The translations under genes and the position numbers were made by a program. From assembly GCA_030645235.1 (NCBI GenBank), contig JAUSMV010000012.1, forward strand, positions 1 through 64,000: a DNA stretch of 64,000 nt, in the 5' to 3' direction. How positions within the stretch are numbered: position 1 is the first letter of the stretch; every line of letters begins with the position of its first letter. The stretch is from Parvibaculum sp. Its GTDB lineage: Bacteria > Pseudomonadota > Alphaproteobacteria > Parvibaculales > Parvibaculaceae. Positions 1 to 10,325 of this stretch are shown here, one piece after another. Under the pieces are notes generated by a model. The model was given only the letters and a program-made list of their open reading frames with translations. It ran no database searches and was not told the origin of the DNA.

Positions 1-203
<203 letters not shown>

Positions 204-301
204 ACTCTCATTTATCTCTGCTCATTCTTAAGATGAGAGAGTAAATGACGAACTAAAGACTAGACACGATAATCATTCGTATCCTGAACATGTGCATTTT
301 G

Positions 302-423
302 TCGGCCTGGTGGTTATAGCGAGGGGCCTGCACCCGATCCCATCTCGAACTCGGCCGTTAAATCCCTCTGCGCCAATGGTACTATGTCTTAAGGCATGGA
401 AGAGTAGGTCGCTGCCAGGCCTG
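302..423 (+). rRNA. rrf: 5S rRNA
   Basis: The sequence has the 5S pattern: a terminal helix formed by ggcctgg (304-310) and ccaggcc (415-421), and the conserved loop text cccgatcccatctcgaactcgg. It lies about 100 bases after the 23S end, as expected for an rrn operon. Boundaries are set by the closing helix and are accurate to 1-3 bases. Confidence 0.95.
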
Positions 424-587
424 CCAAATGCACATCTTTCAGAGATCCCTTCTTCACGAACTTCTTTGCGCAAAAGCCTCACACATCTCGTGATCTTTGT
501 GTTCGGTCTAGCGCCGGACGCGAAGCCTTTTGCGTTTGAAGAAGTTGTTGTCGGTCCGTCTTTTGTTGGTCCGGCAAACGAAATTGA

Positions 588-665
<78 letters not shown>

Positions 666-671
666 ATACGA

Positions 672-703
672 AAAACCCGCCTCATTCGTGAGGCGGGTTT
701 TTT
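672..703 (+). terminator. rho-independent terminator of the rrn operon
   Basis: A 13-bp stem (672-684 with 689-701) closed by a ttcg tetraloop and followed by a T-rich run. It lies 8 bases after the tRNA CCA end, so it probably ends the rRNA-tRNA transcript. Confidence 0.9.
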
Positions 704-731
704 GTTTTTGCATTTGATTGCAGCGAAAGTT

Positions 732-2048
732 TCAAAATTCGCGCAGGTTATCGCGAAGCAGTTGGTGGCGATATTCAGTGCGGACGAGGCCACGCTTTTG
801 GAGTGCTGGTACGAGGCCGTCGGCGACTTCAACGAGGTAGCGTCGGCTGACGCGCATCACCGGATTGGTGAGTAAGAAGCCGTCGCCGCCGACTTCCGCC
901 ATCGCAGCCCCCATCTTGTCGGCGACCTGGTCGGGCGTGCCGATCAACTCCAACGATGACACCAGACCGCCGCCAGAAGCAGACGCTAATTCGCGCAGTG
1001 TCTTGTCGCTGCCCCATTGCTGGAACTTGTCGAGCGTGCCGCTTTCGCCATTGGTCGTCAGTTTTTCCGGTAGCGGTTCATCAAGTGCAAAGCGGGCAAA
1101 ATCAACTTCGGTGATTGCCGAAATTTGCGCGAGGATGTCATTGACGAAATGATCGGATGTGGTGGTGCGCGTGTACTTAGCGTGTGCCTCTTCTTCGGTC
1201 TCTCCTAATGTCGGGGTGATGCAGAAGAGGATTTTGATGTCGTTCGGGTTGCGTCCGAGTTTTTCGGCGCGGGCGCGGATGTCGTTGCGAAACTCTTTCA
1301 TGCCCTCGACGCCATTGGCGACTGAGATGATGCTGTCGGCATGCTTGGCTGCGAAGTCACGACCGCGCGGCGAGGCGCCTGCCTGCACAAAGACAGGTCG
1401 GCCTTGCGGCGAGGGCACGGTGTTCAATGGCCCGCGTACTTTGAAATATTTGCCTTTGTGGTCGATGGTGTGAACCTTTTTCGGGTCGGCATAGATGCCC
1501 TTATCGCGGTCGAGCACCATAGCGTCGGGTTCCCAGCTATCGAAGAGTTTGTTGACGACCTCCATATATTCGTCGGCCATGGCATAGCGCTCTTCGCGTG
1601 GTGGTAGGACATCGAGGCCGAAATTTTGTGCCGCGAGATCTTCCGCGCTTGTCACAACATTCCAGCCAAAGCGGCCACGGGTTAAACTGTCGATGGTCGA
1701 GCAAAGGCGGGCAAGCAGGAAGGGCGGGTAGCCCAATGTGGACATGGTGGCGATAACGCCGAGATGTTTGGTTGCCATGCCCATGGCAACGGCGAGAGGT
1801 GCCGGATCGTGTTTGGGGGCAACCATGGCCGCTGTGATGGAGTAGTCGCGATTGCCGCCGAAGGTCTCAGGCACCATCAGCTTGTCTTCGATCATGATGT
1901 AATCGAAGCAAGCGCGCTCAAGGGTCTGCGCCATCTCCACGTAAAATTGACCATCCCACGGGTAGCCGCCGCCTTGGGTGAAAGGTTCACGCCATTCATC
2001 GGGTGTGAAATTCATGAACCAGGCAAGATGGAATCGTTTATCGGTCAT
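732..2048 (-). CDS. LLM-class flavin-dependent monooxygenase (NtaA/SnaA/DszA type)
   Basis: A 438-residue protein of the bacterial luciferase-like family, in the branch that includes nitrilotriacetate and dibenzothiophene-sulfone monooxygenases. These enzymes use FMNH2 from a separate reductase to oxidise small organic substrates. The family landmark TRGRFGWNVVTS is visible near residue 135, and length and TIM-barrel pattern fit. I chose the ATG at 2048, which opens MTDKRFHLAWFMNF; an in-frame start 16 codons upstream would run into the palindrome. It is divergent from a TetR gene whose likely operator lies between them, so it is probably repressed until substrate is present. The substrate cannot be told from sequence, and no flavin reductase is adjacent. 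Confidence 0.88.
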   Translation of the reverse strand: MTDKRFHLAWFMNFTPDEWREPFTQGGGYPWDGQFYVEMAQTLERACFDYIMIEDKLMVPETFGGNRDYSITAAMVAPKHDPAPLAVAMGMATKHLGVIATMSTLGYPPFLLARLCSTIDSLTRGRFGWNVVTSAEDLAAQNFGLDVLPPREERYAMADEYMEVVNKLFDSWEPDAMVLDRDKGIYADPKKVHTIDHKGKYFKVRGPLNTVPSPQGRPVFVQAGASPRGRDFAAKHADSIISVANGVEGMKEFRNDIRARAEKLGRNPNDIKILFCITPTLGETEEEAHAKYTRTTTSDHFVNDILAQISAITEVDFARFALDEPLPEKLTTNGESGTLDKFQQWGSDKTLRELASASGGGLVSSLELIGTPDQVADKMGAAMAEVGGDGFLLTNPVMRVSRRYLVEVADGLVPALQKRGLVRTEYRHQLLRDNLREF

Positions 2049-2080
2049 GGGGAGGGTCCTTAGACTGCAGGGGTAAGCAA

Positions 2081-2112
2081 CCGCACTATTAATCAAATGA
2101 TTAATAGTGCGG
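2081..2112. promoter_or_regulatory. perfect 15-bp inverted repeat, likely TetR operator
   Basis: The arm ccgcactattaatca (2081-2095) and its exact reverse complement (2098-2112) are separated by two A residues. The element lies between the divergent monooxygenase and TetR genes, 33 bases from one start and 76 from the other. This position and symmetry are what is expected of a dimeric TetR-family operator controlling both genes. Binding is inferred. Confidence 0.75.
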
Positions 2113-2188
2113 TCAAGCGTCTTTTATGCGAATAAGGCGTTGTCGATCGGATGGTTGGCAGTGTTTCAGGGCTAGGCGAGGGAGAGCC

Positions 2189-2800
2189 ATGACAGAAAAG
2201 CAGGTGCGCCAACGGCTCGACCCGGCGGAACGTCAGGAGATGATCCTGGAAGCAGCGCTACGGCTTTTTGAAAAAAATCAGTTTTCCGCCGTCAGCATGC
2301 GCCAGATCGCGGCGGCCTGCGGCGTCAACATGGCGCTTCTCTATCATTACTTCGGCAACAGGGATGAGCTTGTGCGGGCCACGTTGCGTCACGCGATTGA
2401 TGCTTTTGTTCGTGATTTTTCCTCTCAACCACCGGATCCGAAAGCGCCGCTGGGGGCTGCTGATGCCTGGTTAGATGCCACGACATCAAGCGCGCCACGA
2501 CTGCAACGCATGGTTAAATTGATGGCGGATTTCTCAGCTACGGGAAATCGGGATGCCGAAGCGCAGCAGATGGTGGATGAATTTTACCACCGTGAACGCG
2601 AGACGTTTGAAGGTGCGATCAGGGCGGGAATTGCGGAAGGACGCTTTAGAAACGTCGATCCGGTGCGTACGGCCCGCCTCACCAGCATTGCGCTCGACGG
2701 CATCTTTTATGCTGGTCCGCCGCGCAATGACTATGCCTTTGCTCAGAACATCCGCGACCTCAGGGATCAATTGCTCGACTATCTTCAGCCGGATTTGTGA
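2189..2800 (+). CDS. TetR family transcriptional regulator
   Basis: A 203-residue regulator. Residues ~12-60 form the TetR DNA-binding domain: an ILEAALRLFEKNQFSAVSMRQIA-type helix set followed by the recognition helix VNMALLYHYFGNRDEL. The C-terminal ligand domain is not assignable to a known ligand. The ATG at 2189 is chosen because gcgaggg precedes it and the TetR fold starts just after; an ATG 21 codons upstream has no support. It is divergent from the LLM monooxygenase and probably controls it, and itself, through the palindrome at 2081-2112. Confidence 0.92.
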   Translation: MTEKQVRQRLDPAERQEMILEAALRLFEKNQFSAVSMRQIAAACGVNMALLYHYFGNRDELVRATLRHAIDAFVRDFSSQPPDPKAPLGAADAWLDATTSSAPRLQRMVKLMADFSATGNRDAEAQQMVDEFYHRERETFEGAIRAGIAEGRFRNVDPVRTARLTSIALDGIFYAGPPRNDYAFAQNIRDLRDQLLDYLQPDL

Positions 2801-2856
2801 GGCGGTTTTTTTTGTGTTTGATGCGCGCAGGCTACCTCTTTTCGCCGCTTCATTAA

Positions 2857-2915
2857 ATTAGAATAATTCTATTTTATTGACGCGCCTCGTCTTTCTAGTT
2901 TAGAGTAATTCTTAT
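2857..2915 (+). promoter_or_regulatory. katG promoter with two Fur-family-like (PerR/Irr) boxes
   Basis: Two 7-1-7 inverted-repeat boxes are present: ttagaat-a-attctat (2858-2872) and ttagagt-a-attctta (2900-2914). They resemble PerR boxes and the Irr iron-control element, both of the Fur superfamily. Between them lies a -35-like ttgacg (2877-2882). A -10-like tagagt (2901-2906) sits 18 bases downstream, inside the second box. Repressor binding there would block polymerase. Which Fur-family member acts is inferred; the gene is not in this window. Confidence 0.55.
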
Positions 2916-3010
2916 ATTTGCGGCGCTGTTTGCGGATGGAGCGTGTAGTGTGGTCATTGGTCAATGTCTCATCTCATGCGGCGCTGAGCTTTTTGAAAGG
3001 GAGTACTTAA

Positions 3011-5167
<2,157 letters not shown>

Positions 5168-5200
5168 GCGAGACGAATATTGCCATTAAGCCAAAATAAC

Positions 5201-5228
5201 AACCTCCCGGGTTTCAGCCCGGGAGGTT
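5201..5228 (+). terminator. hairpin after katG
   Basis: An 11-bp perfect stem (5201-5211 with 5218-5228) with a 6-base loop, 33 bases after the katG stop. The following T run is short, so termination may be partial. Confidence 0.65.
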
Positions 5229-5506
5229 TAGTTTGCAGACGAGGTGCATGAATTGGGCGAAGTTGCATTTGTCTTGCCAGAAAAGCCTCTCCATTGAAGA
5301 GGCGCGACGGTAATATCATGCTGCCCGTCAGGTTTTGCTCTGCCTTAAGCATAACGGCCGAAAAGCCCGTCTTGTGCCCTGTATTTGTGCTTTGGAATTT
5401 CTCTTGGGGCTATTGATGGTGGCAATTTTCTGCCATTCTGCCGGAAACGAATCCAGAGGCGAGGCTGATAGGCCCGTCTCCAGTGTAATGTTTATGGGAG
5501 ACCTGC
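5229..5506. other. intergenic region upstream of the glycan cluster
   Basis: About 280 bases without a convincing gene. It must hold the promoter of the rightward glycan operon, but I see no clear -35/-10 pair. A ribosome-binding gggag at 5496-5500 precedes the GTG start at 5507. A 62-codon ORF in the region lacks coding character. Confidence 0.5.
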
Positions 5507-6835
5507 GTGCATCCTCGATATAGACGAACCTGCCGTGTCTGCGGCTCCGCCGATCTCGTTCCAGTGATCGATCTTGGCCGTCAGTACCTTCAGGGTTCGT
5601 TTGTAAAACCCGGCGTGCTGATGCCGCCGACACGCAAACTGCCGACTCAGCTCGTGCGCTGCGACGTGACGCGCAATGAAAATGGCTGTGGTCTGTTGCA
5701 GCTTGCTCATTCGTTCCCGCCGGAAATCCTCTACGCCAATTACTGGTACCGCTCCGGTACCAACGCGACCATGCGCAATCATCTGGCCAGCATCGCCAAA
5801 AGCGCGCTGTCACAGACCAAGAAAGCATCACCGACTGTTCTTGATATCGGGTGCAATGACGGCACGTTGCTCGCGAATTATCCGACGACAAGCAAGCGTT
5901 ACGGCGTTGATCCGTCGGATATTGCGCGTGATATCAAAGATGGCACGGTTGTCATCAACACAGTGTTTCCGTCGGAGCAGGCGACCAAGGTTTTGCCCGA
6001 GCATGGCATCGATATCGTGACGTCGATTGCGATGTTTTACGACCTTGAATCACCGGTTGATTTTGCCAAGAGCATTGAGCGTCTTCTCAGTGAAGACGGC
6101 ATTTGGGTTTTTGAGATGTCCTATTTGCCGCTGATGCTGCTGCAGAATTCATTCGACACAATCTGTCATGAGCATCTCGAATATTACAGCCTTGCCGCGC
6201 TCGAGGAGATTGCCGCGCGGGCTGATCTGCGCATCTTTAAAGTGGCGATCAACGATATTAATGGCGGATCGATCCGCTGCTATGCTTGCCGTGCGCATAA
6301 GGCCGATTTTGGTTCGGCGGAAGACCGTGCGTTTCTCCATCGTTTGCGTATCAAAGAGTTCGAGATGGAACTCGATACCGACACGCCCTACGTGACATTT
6401 CAGAACAATATCGACCGGCTGAAGGATGAATTGAATTCTCTTCTTTTCGGTATTCGCTCTAAAGGTGAGAAGGTCCATATTTATGGCGCTTCGACCAAGG
6501 GCAACGTGTTGCTGCAATGGTATGGTATCAATCGCGTCATGGTTGATTGTGCCGCTGACCGTAACCCCGAAAAGGATGGGTCAAGCACGCTCGGAACCGA
6601 CATTCCGATTGTGTCGGAAGAAAAGTCACGTGCCGCAAAGCCCGACTATTATCTCGTTCTGCCCTGGCATTTCAAATCTGAGTTTCTGGAACGTGAGCGT
6701 GAGATGATTTTTTCCGGCACCAAGATGATTTTTCCGCTGCCGGAAGTCGTGGTTGTCAGCAAAGACAATTATGATGAGGCGCTGGCTGCAGCCAAGCAGG
6801 GTACGGAATATCTCACCCAACTCCTTCTCGGCTGA
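5507..6835 (+). CDS. class I SAM-dependent sugar C-methyltransferase
   Basis: A 442-residue protein with the three-part layout of NDP-hexose C-methyltransferases. The N-terminal zinc-binding domain has Cys9, Cys12, Cys52 and Cys61. The central SAM-binding fold shows VLDIGCNDGT at 111-120. The C-terminal domain has IYGASTKGNVLLQW near residue 320. Family members methylate a carbon of a nucleotide-linked 4-keto sugar. The GTG start follows gggag. It is the first gene of a rightward run with a GDP-mannose-dehydratase-like enzyme and a glycosyltransferase, which points to a branched or deoxy sugar for a surface polysaccharide. The sugar itself is unknown. Confidence 0.85.
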   Translation: MHPRYRRTCRVCGSADLVPVIDLGRQYLQGSFVKPGVLMPPTRKLPTQLVRCDVTRNENGCGLLQLAHSFPPEILYANYWYRSGTNATMRNHLASIAKSALSQTKKASPTVLDIGCNDGTLLANYPTTSKRYGVDPSDIARDIKDGTVVINTVFPSEQATKVLPEHGIDIVTSIAMFYDLESPVDFAKSIERLLSEDGIWVFEMSYLPLMLLQNSFDTICHEHLEYYSLAALEEIAARADLRIFKVAINDINGGSIRCYACRAHKADFGSAEDRAFLHRLRIKEFEMELDTDTPYVTFQNNIDRLKDELNSLLFGIRSKGEKVHIYGASTKGNVLLQWYGINRVMVDCAADRNPEKDGSSTLGTDIPIVSEEKSRAAKPDYYLVLPWHFKSEFLEREREMIFSGTKMIFPLPEVVVVSKDNYDEALAAAKQGTEYLTQLLLG

Positions 6836-6847
6836 GGGGGGTACGTT

Positions 6848-7804
6848 ATGCCATGCTCGCTTGTCCTTGGCGTGAATGGTCAAGATGGCAGTTACCTCGC
6901 TGAAGCTTTGCTTCGGCGGGGCCATCAGGTTGTGGGCGTCGGGCGCAACACGGCGAGCCGCTATATCGTGCCGTCATCGCAGTTTCGTTATGTTGATCTC
7001 GATTTACGTGATGGTGCGGCGCTCGGTCGTCTTGCAAGCGAGGTTGCGCCTGATTTTGCTTTTCATTTTGCCGCCGTTCACGGGTCGGCGGGCTTTCAAT
7101 ATGAGCCCGTGGTCGGCGATATGTTTGCCACCAATGTTGTGGCACTGCATGTTCTTTTGGAACATGCACGCCTCAGCTCCAAGCCCGTGCGTGTGGTTTA
7201 TGCGGGATCGTCAAAGATATTTCCAAATCCGCTTGAAGGCGTGATTGACGAGACAACGCCGGCACGTGCGACCTGCCTTTACAGTATCGGCAAAATAGCG
7301 GCCCGCGATCTGATCATGCAATATAGGGCGTTGCACAAGGTCGCTGCGACAAATCTGATTTTGTTTAATCACGAGTCTTCGCGTCGTCCGCTGCAATTCC
7401 TGTTGCCTACGATTGCCAACGGGATTTTACGTGCCAAGACTGATCCGGCCTTTCGCCTCAAAGTGCAAACACTGGACTTTCGGATCGACTGGGCGGCAGC
7501 AGATGAGTTTGCCGATCTGTCGGTTGAGATTGCTACGCGCACTGATGTAGATGAATTTGTTCTGGCATCCGGCGTTACGCATCATGCACGCGCCATTGTG
7601 CATGGGCTTTTTCAACAATACGGGTTGGATGGTGAGACCTGCATCATTGAAGCGCTGGCTAGACGAGACCCCGGCCCTGAGTTTCGCGTCTCGCTTGAGC
7701 GGCTGGAAAAAGCGGTGGGACGTAAGCCCGTAAAATCGGTGCCGGACATCGTCGCTGATATGGTTTCGGCGGCGGATGCTTCGCTTTCGCGCGGAGTGGC
7801 GTGA
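6848..7804 (+). CDS. NAD(P)-dependent sugar epimerase/dehydratase, GDP-mannose 4,6-dehydratase-like
   Basis: A 318-residue extended short-chain dehydrogenase. The N-terminal nucleotide motif GVNGQDGSYL (8-17) closely resembles the GxTGQDGSYL of GDP-mannose 4,6-dehydratase. The catalytic pair Tyr145/Lys149 (YSIGK) and the preceding serines at 121-122 are present. It likely makes or modifies a 4-keto-6-deoxy sugar nucleotide, which would be a suitable substrate for the C-methyltransferase 12 bases upstream. It is shorter than typical Gmd (~340-370), so an epimerase or reductase role is possible. The following gene overlaps its stop. Confidence 0.82.
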   Translation: MPCSLVLGVNGQDGSYLAEALLRRGHQVVGVGRNTASRYIVPSSQFRYVDLDLRDGAALGRLASEVAPDFAFHFAAVHGSAGFQYEPVVGDMFATNVVALHVLLEHARLSSKPVRVVYAGSSKIFPNPLEGVIDETTPARATCLYSIGKIAARDLIMQYRALHKVAATNLILFNHESSRRPLQFLLPTIANGILRAKTDPAFRLKVQTLDFRIDWAAADEFADLSVEIATRTDVDEFVLASGVTHHARAIVHGLFQQYGLDGETCIIEALARRDPGPEFRVSLERLEKAVGRKPVKSVPDIVADMVSAADASLSRGVA

Positions 7805-9015
7805 TGACGGAGCGCATATTGCTGGGGCAGTTGGGGGCCAAAGGTGACAGCCTCTATGCGACGATCCTTGCGCGTCAGCTTCGACGCGACCATCCGACGG
7901 GGGAGATTACATGGGCGATCTTCGATCAGAATGCGGAGCTTCTCGCAAATAACCCCCATATCGACAATGTCTGGGCGGTGCCGCTCGGCGAGCGCAGTCA
8001 AACGGCAATGATGTGGGATGTTTTTGAACGCGAGGCTCTGCGCCGTGTCATCCGCAAAGAGTTTGACCGCATTGTCTTTTCACAAATCAATCCCAGTAAT
8101 TTTCAAAACTATGATGGTACCATCCGGCCCAGCATGTTGCGGGCCTATGGCGCGCCGATCACGGTGCCGATTGAGAATGTCATCAACCTCACCGATGCTG
8201 AAATAGAACGTGTGGAAGAGTTTGCCCGTGTGCAGGAACTTGACCGGTTTGAACATCGCATCTTGTTTGAATGCACGGCGCAAAGCGGTCAGTCATTTGT
8301 AAACACAGATATTGCGCAGGAAATTGCGGCTAAACTCTATGAACGTCTGCCAAATGCGACGGTGATTTTCACGACACATTTGCCGATGGCGCTGAAGGAC
8401 AAGCGCTCGCGTTATGCCGGTACGTTATCATTGCGTGAGACGGCGCATCTTACAAAACATTGCACACTGTTTGTGGGCTCCGGCAGCGGCGGCACGGTAG
8501 CTGCGTCATCTACGTCATCGGTCGCCTTACCGATGATACAGCTTTTGAAGAAGTCGACTTCGGTTTATGCCTCCTTTGCGCATGACTTTGAGTATTTCGG
8601 TATTAAAGATCGCACGATCCTCGAAATGACCGATGAGGATCCCGCGCGTATTGCTGATTGTTTTGCGGATGTCTGTTGCGAGGGAATTGATCAGGTTTTT
8701 GGTGAGTTCGACAGCCGTATTCCGGTTAAGTTCGATCACTACTTTAAAAGTATTGAGCAAAATCTGCTCTTCCGACATCGTTATCTTGATGGTGCCCGTT
8801 CGTTAATGGCGACAGCGCTGCGTTATGGCTGGACAAAAGAACTGATCGAGTTCGGTTTGAAACGTATTGTGCCAAATCTTAGGCTTGACCCGTCCTGGCT
8901 GTTTCTGACCGCCAGGTATGTTGGTGAAGAATTGAAGTCTCAAATTGCTGATGCGCGCAAACAGCCGGTCGACACGCCGCGACAGGGTTTGTGGGCGGAT
9001 GATCAAATGAAATGA
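7804..9015 (+). CDS. glycosyltransferase family 9-like (heptosyltransferase-like) protein
   Basis: A 403-residue protein whose N-terminus (ILLGQLGAKGDSLYATILARQL) and Rossmann-like pattern recall GT9 LPS heptosyltransferases. Those enzymes transfer sugars from a nucleotide donor in the cytoplasm. The C-terminal half has the donor-domain signature of a Gly/Ser-rich segment (LFVGSGSGGTVAASS, near 220-235) followed by helices. The ATG at 7804 overlaps the previous stop (TGATG), showing translational coupling; a GTG one codon earlier is possible. It is probably the glycosyltransferase of this cluster, but acceptor and donor are unknown. Base composition is somewhat lower in GC than the later metabolic genes. 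Confidence 0.7.
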   Translation: MTERILLGQLGAKGDSLYATILARQLRRDHPTGEITWAIFDQNAELLANNPHIDNVWAVPLGERSQTAMMWDVFEREALRRVIRKEFDRIVFSQINPSNFQNYDGTIRPSMLRAYGAPITVPIENVINLTDAEIERVEEFARVQELDRFEHRILFECTAQSGQSFVNTDIAQEIAAKLYERLPNATVIFTTHLPMALKDKRSRYAGTLSLRETAHLTKHCTLFVGSGSGGTVAASSTSSVALPMIQLLKKSTSVYASFAHDFEYFGIKDRTILEMTDEDPARIADCFADVCCEGIDQVFGEFDSRIPVKFDHYFKSIEQNLLFRHRYLDGARSLMATALRYGWTKELIEFGLKRIVPNLRLDPSWLFLTARYVGEELKSQIADARKQPVDTPRQGLWADDQMK

Positions 9016-9024
9016 CAACGCGTT

Positions 9025-10005
9025 ATGGCTTCTAATCCGGTCTCCAAATTCTTCAATCGTCTGCGGGTGCGTAGACGTCGTGACACATTGGCCCAACGTC
9101 ATTTGGTGGACCTTGCTGAGCGCACGCTATTCCTTCAGGGGCAGATTGCAGCGAAAGCAATTGACCCGGCGAAGAAACTTGCATGCCTGAGCGATGCGGA
9201 GTTTCGTGTTTTTTCCCAATGGGGAGAGGATGGCATTGTTGAATGGTTGGTGAGCCAGCTCGATGGCGTTGAAGATCGCTTTATTGAGTTTGGTGTTGAG
9301 ACCTTCAAAGAAGCAAATTGTCGTTTTCTGTTGGAGAACCGGAATTGGAAAGGTCTCGTGCTTGATGGCAGCGAGAATAATATGCGCGCGATGTGCAACG
9401 CAGCCTTTTATTGGATGCATGACATTACCGGTGTCCCCGCCTTTGTGACGGCTGAGAATATCAATTCGCTTATTACTGAAGTGGGTTTTGCTGGTCCGCT
9501 CGGCATCTTGTCGGTTGATATTGATGGCAACGATTATTGGGTTTGGCGGGCTATTGAATGCGTCAATCCGGCGATTGTGATTTGCGAAGTTAATCCGGTT
9601 CTTGGCGACATGCATCCTGTGACGGTACCTTATGATCCGGCCTTCTGGCGCTTTAACGCCCATTCAAGCGGCGTTTATTTTGGAGCGTCGATTGCCGCAC
9701 TTCGTCATCTGGCCGTTAAGAAGGGCTACACTTTTGTCGGTACAAGTTCGACGGGCATTAATGCGTTTTTCGTACGCAATGATTTGGCGGCACCTGTATT
9801 GGCCAAGCTTCGAGATGTCGTGGCTCATCCGCCACGCCATCGCGACAGCCGCGGGCCGGATGGCAAGCTCACCCATGCTGGTGGCATGGCACGGTTTGAA
9901 TTGATTGCGCACATGCCTGTCGTCGACGTTGTGACGGGTGAGACAAAAGCTCTGCGCGATATGGGCGAGCCCTATTCGCCGAAATGGCTCAAGGCGATTG
10001 TCTGA
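9025..10005 (+). CDS. FkbM-like putative methyltransferase of glycan clusters
   Basis: A 326-residue soluble protein. Segments FSQWGEDGIVEWL (~62-74) and FIEFGVE...NCRFLLENRNWKGLVLDGS (~88-120) recall a methyltransferase-like family often found beside polysaccharide genes. A SAM-binding role is inferred from FIEFGVE and VLDGS occupying the places of motif I and the acidic strand. No canonical GxGxG is present, so catalysis is uncertain. It starts 9 bases after the GT9-like gene and is followed 22 bases later by a small coiled-coil gene, so it is likely one operon. Confidence 0.6.
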   Translation: MASNPVSKFFNRLRVRRRRDTLAQRHLVDLAERTLFLQGQIAAKAIDPAKKLACLSDAEFRVFSQWGEDGIVEWLVSQLDGVEDRFIEFGVETFKEANCRFLLENRNWKGLVLDGSENNMRAMCNAAFYWMHDITGVPAFVTAENINSLITEVGFAGPLGILSVDIDGNDYWVWRAIECVNPAIVICEVNPVLGDMHPVTVPYDPAFWRFNAHSSGVYFGASIAALRHLAVKKGYTFVGTSSTGINAFFVRNDLAAPVLAKLRDVVAHPPRHRDSRGPDGKLTHAGGMARFELIAHMPVVDVVTGETKALRDMGEPYSPKWLKAIV

Positions 10006-10027
10006 GAAGGCTCAAGGAGAGCACAGC

Positions 10028-10312
10028 ATGGTCAAGGCGTTGAAAAATCTTTTCAAAGGACGGAAGACGCGCTCGCTTGAAGCGCAAGTGTCAGAGCTAC
10101 GCGTTGCGGTTGCATCATTGCTTGCAGAGTTCAAGACATCTGACGGGTCGGATCAGGCGCGTAATGACATTGATGCCGTGCTGGTTCATGCAGCGGCTGC
10201 GCGCGTTGAGGTGGAACGCTTAAGCGGGCTTTATGAATCGGCCCTCGCGCGGGTGGCGCTTATGGAGGAAAACCTGAGTGCACTTGAGCAAAAGATTGCC
10301 GTGCGTGCCTAG
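10028..10312 (+). CDS. small coiled-coil protein, unknown function
   Basis: A 94-residue protein that I do not recognise. The N-terminus is basic (MVKALKNLFKGRKTRS). Most of the rest has the heptad look of two helices, about 20-45 and 60-92 (VEVERLSGLYESALARVALMEENLSALEQKI). There is no signal peptide or membrane segment. The ATG at 10028 follows aaggaga closely. Being the last gene of the glycan operon, it may be a scaffold or partner of the enzymes upstream; this is inference. Confidence 0.6.
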   Translation: MVKALKNLFKGRKTRSLEAQVSELRVAVASLLAEFKTSDGSDQARNDIDAVLVHAAAARVEVERLSGLYESALARVALMEENLSALEQKIAVRA

Positions 10313-10325
10313 GTTTAGCGATGTC

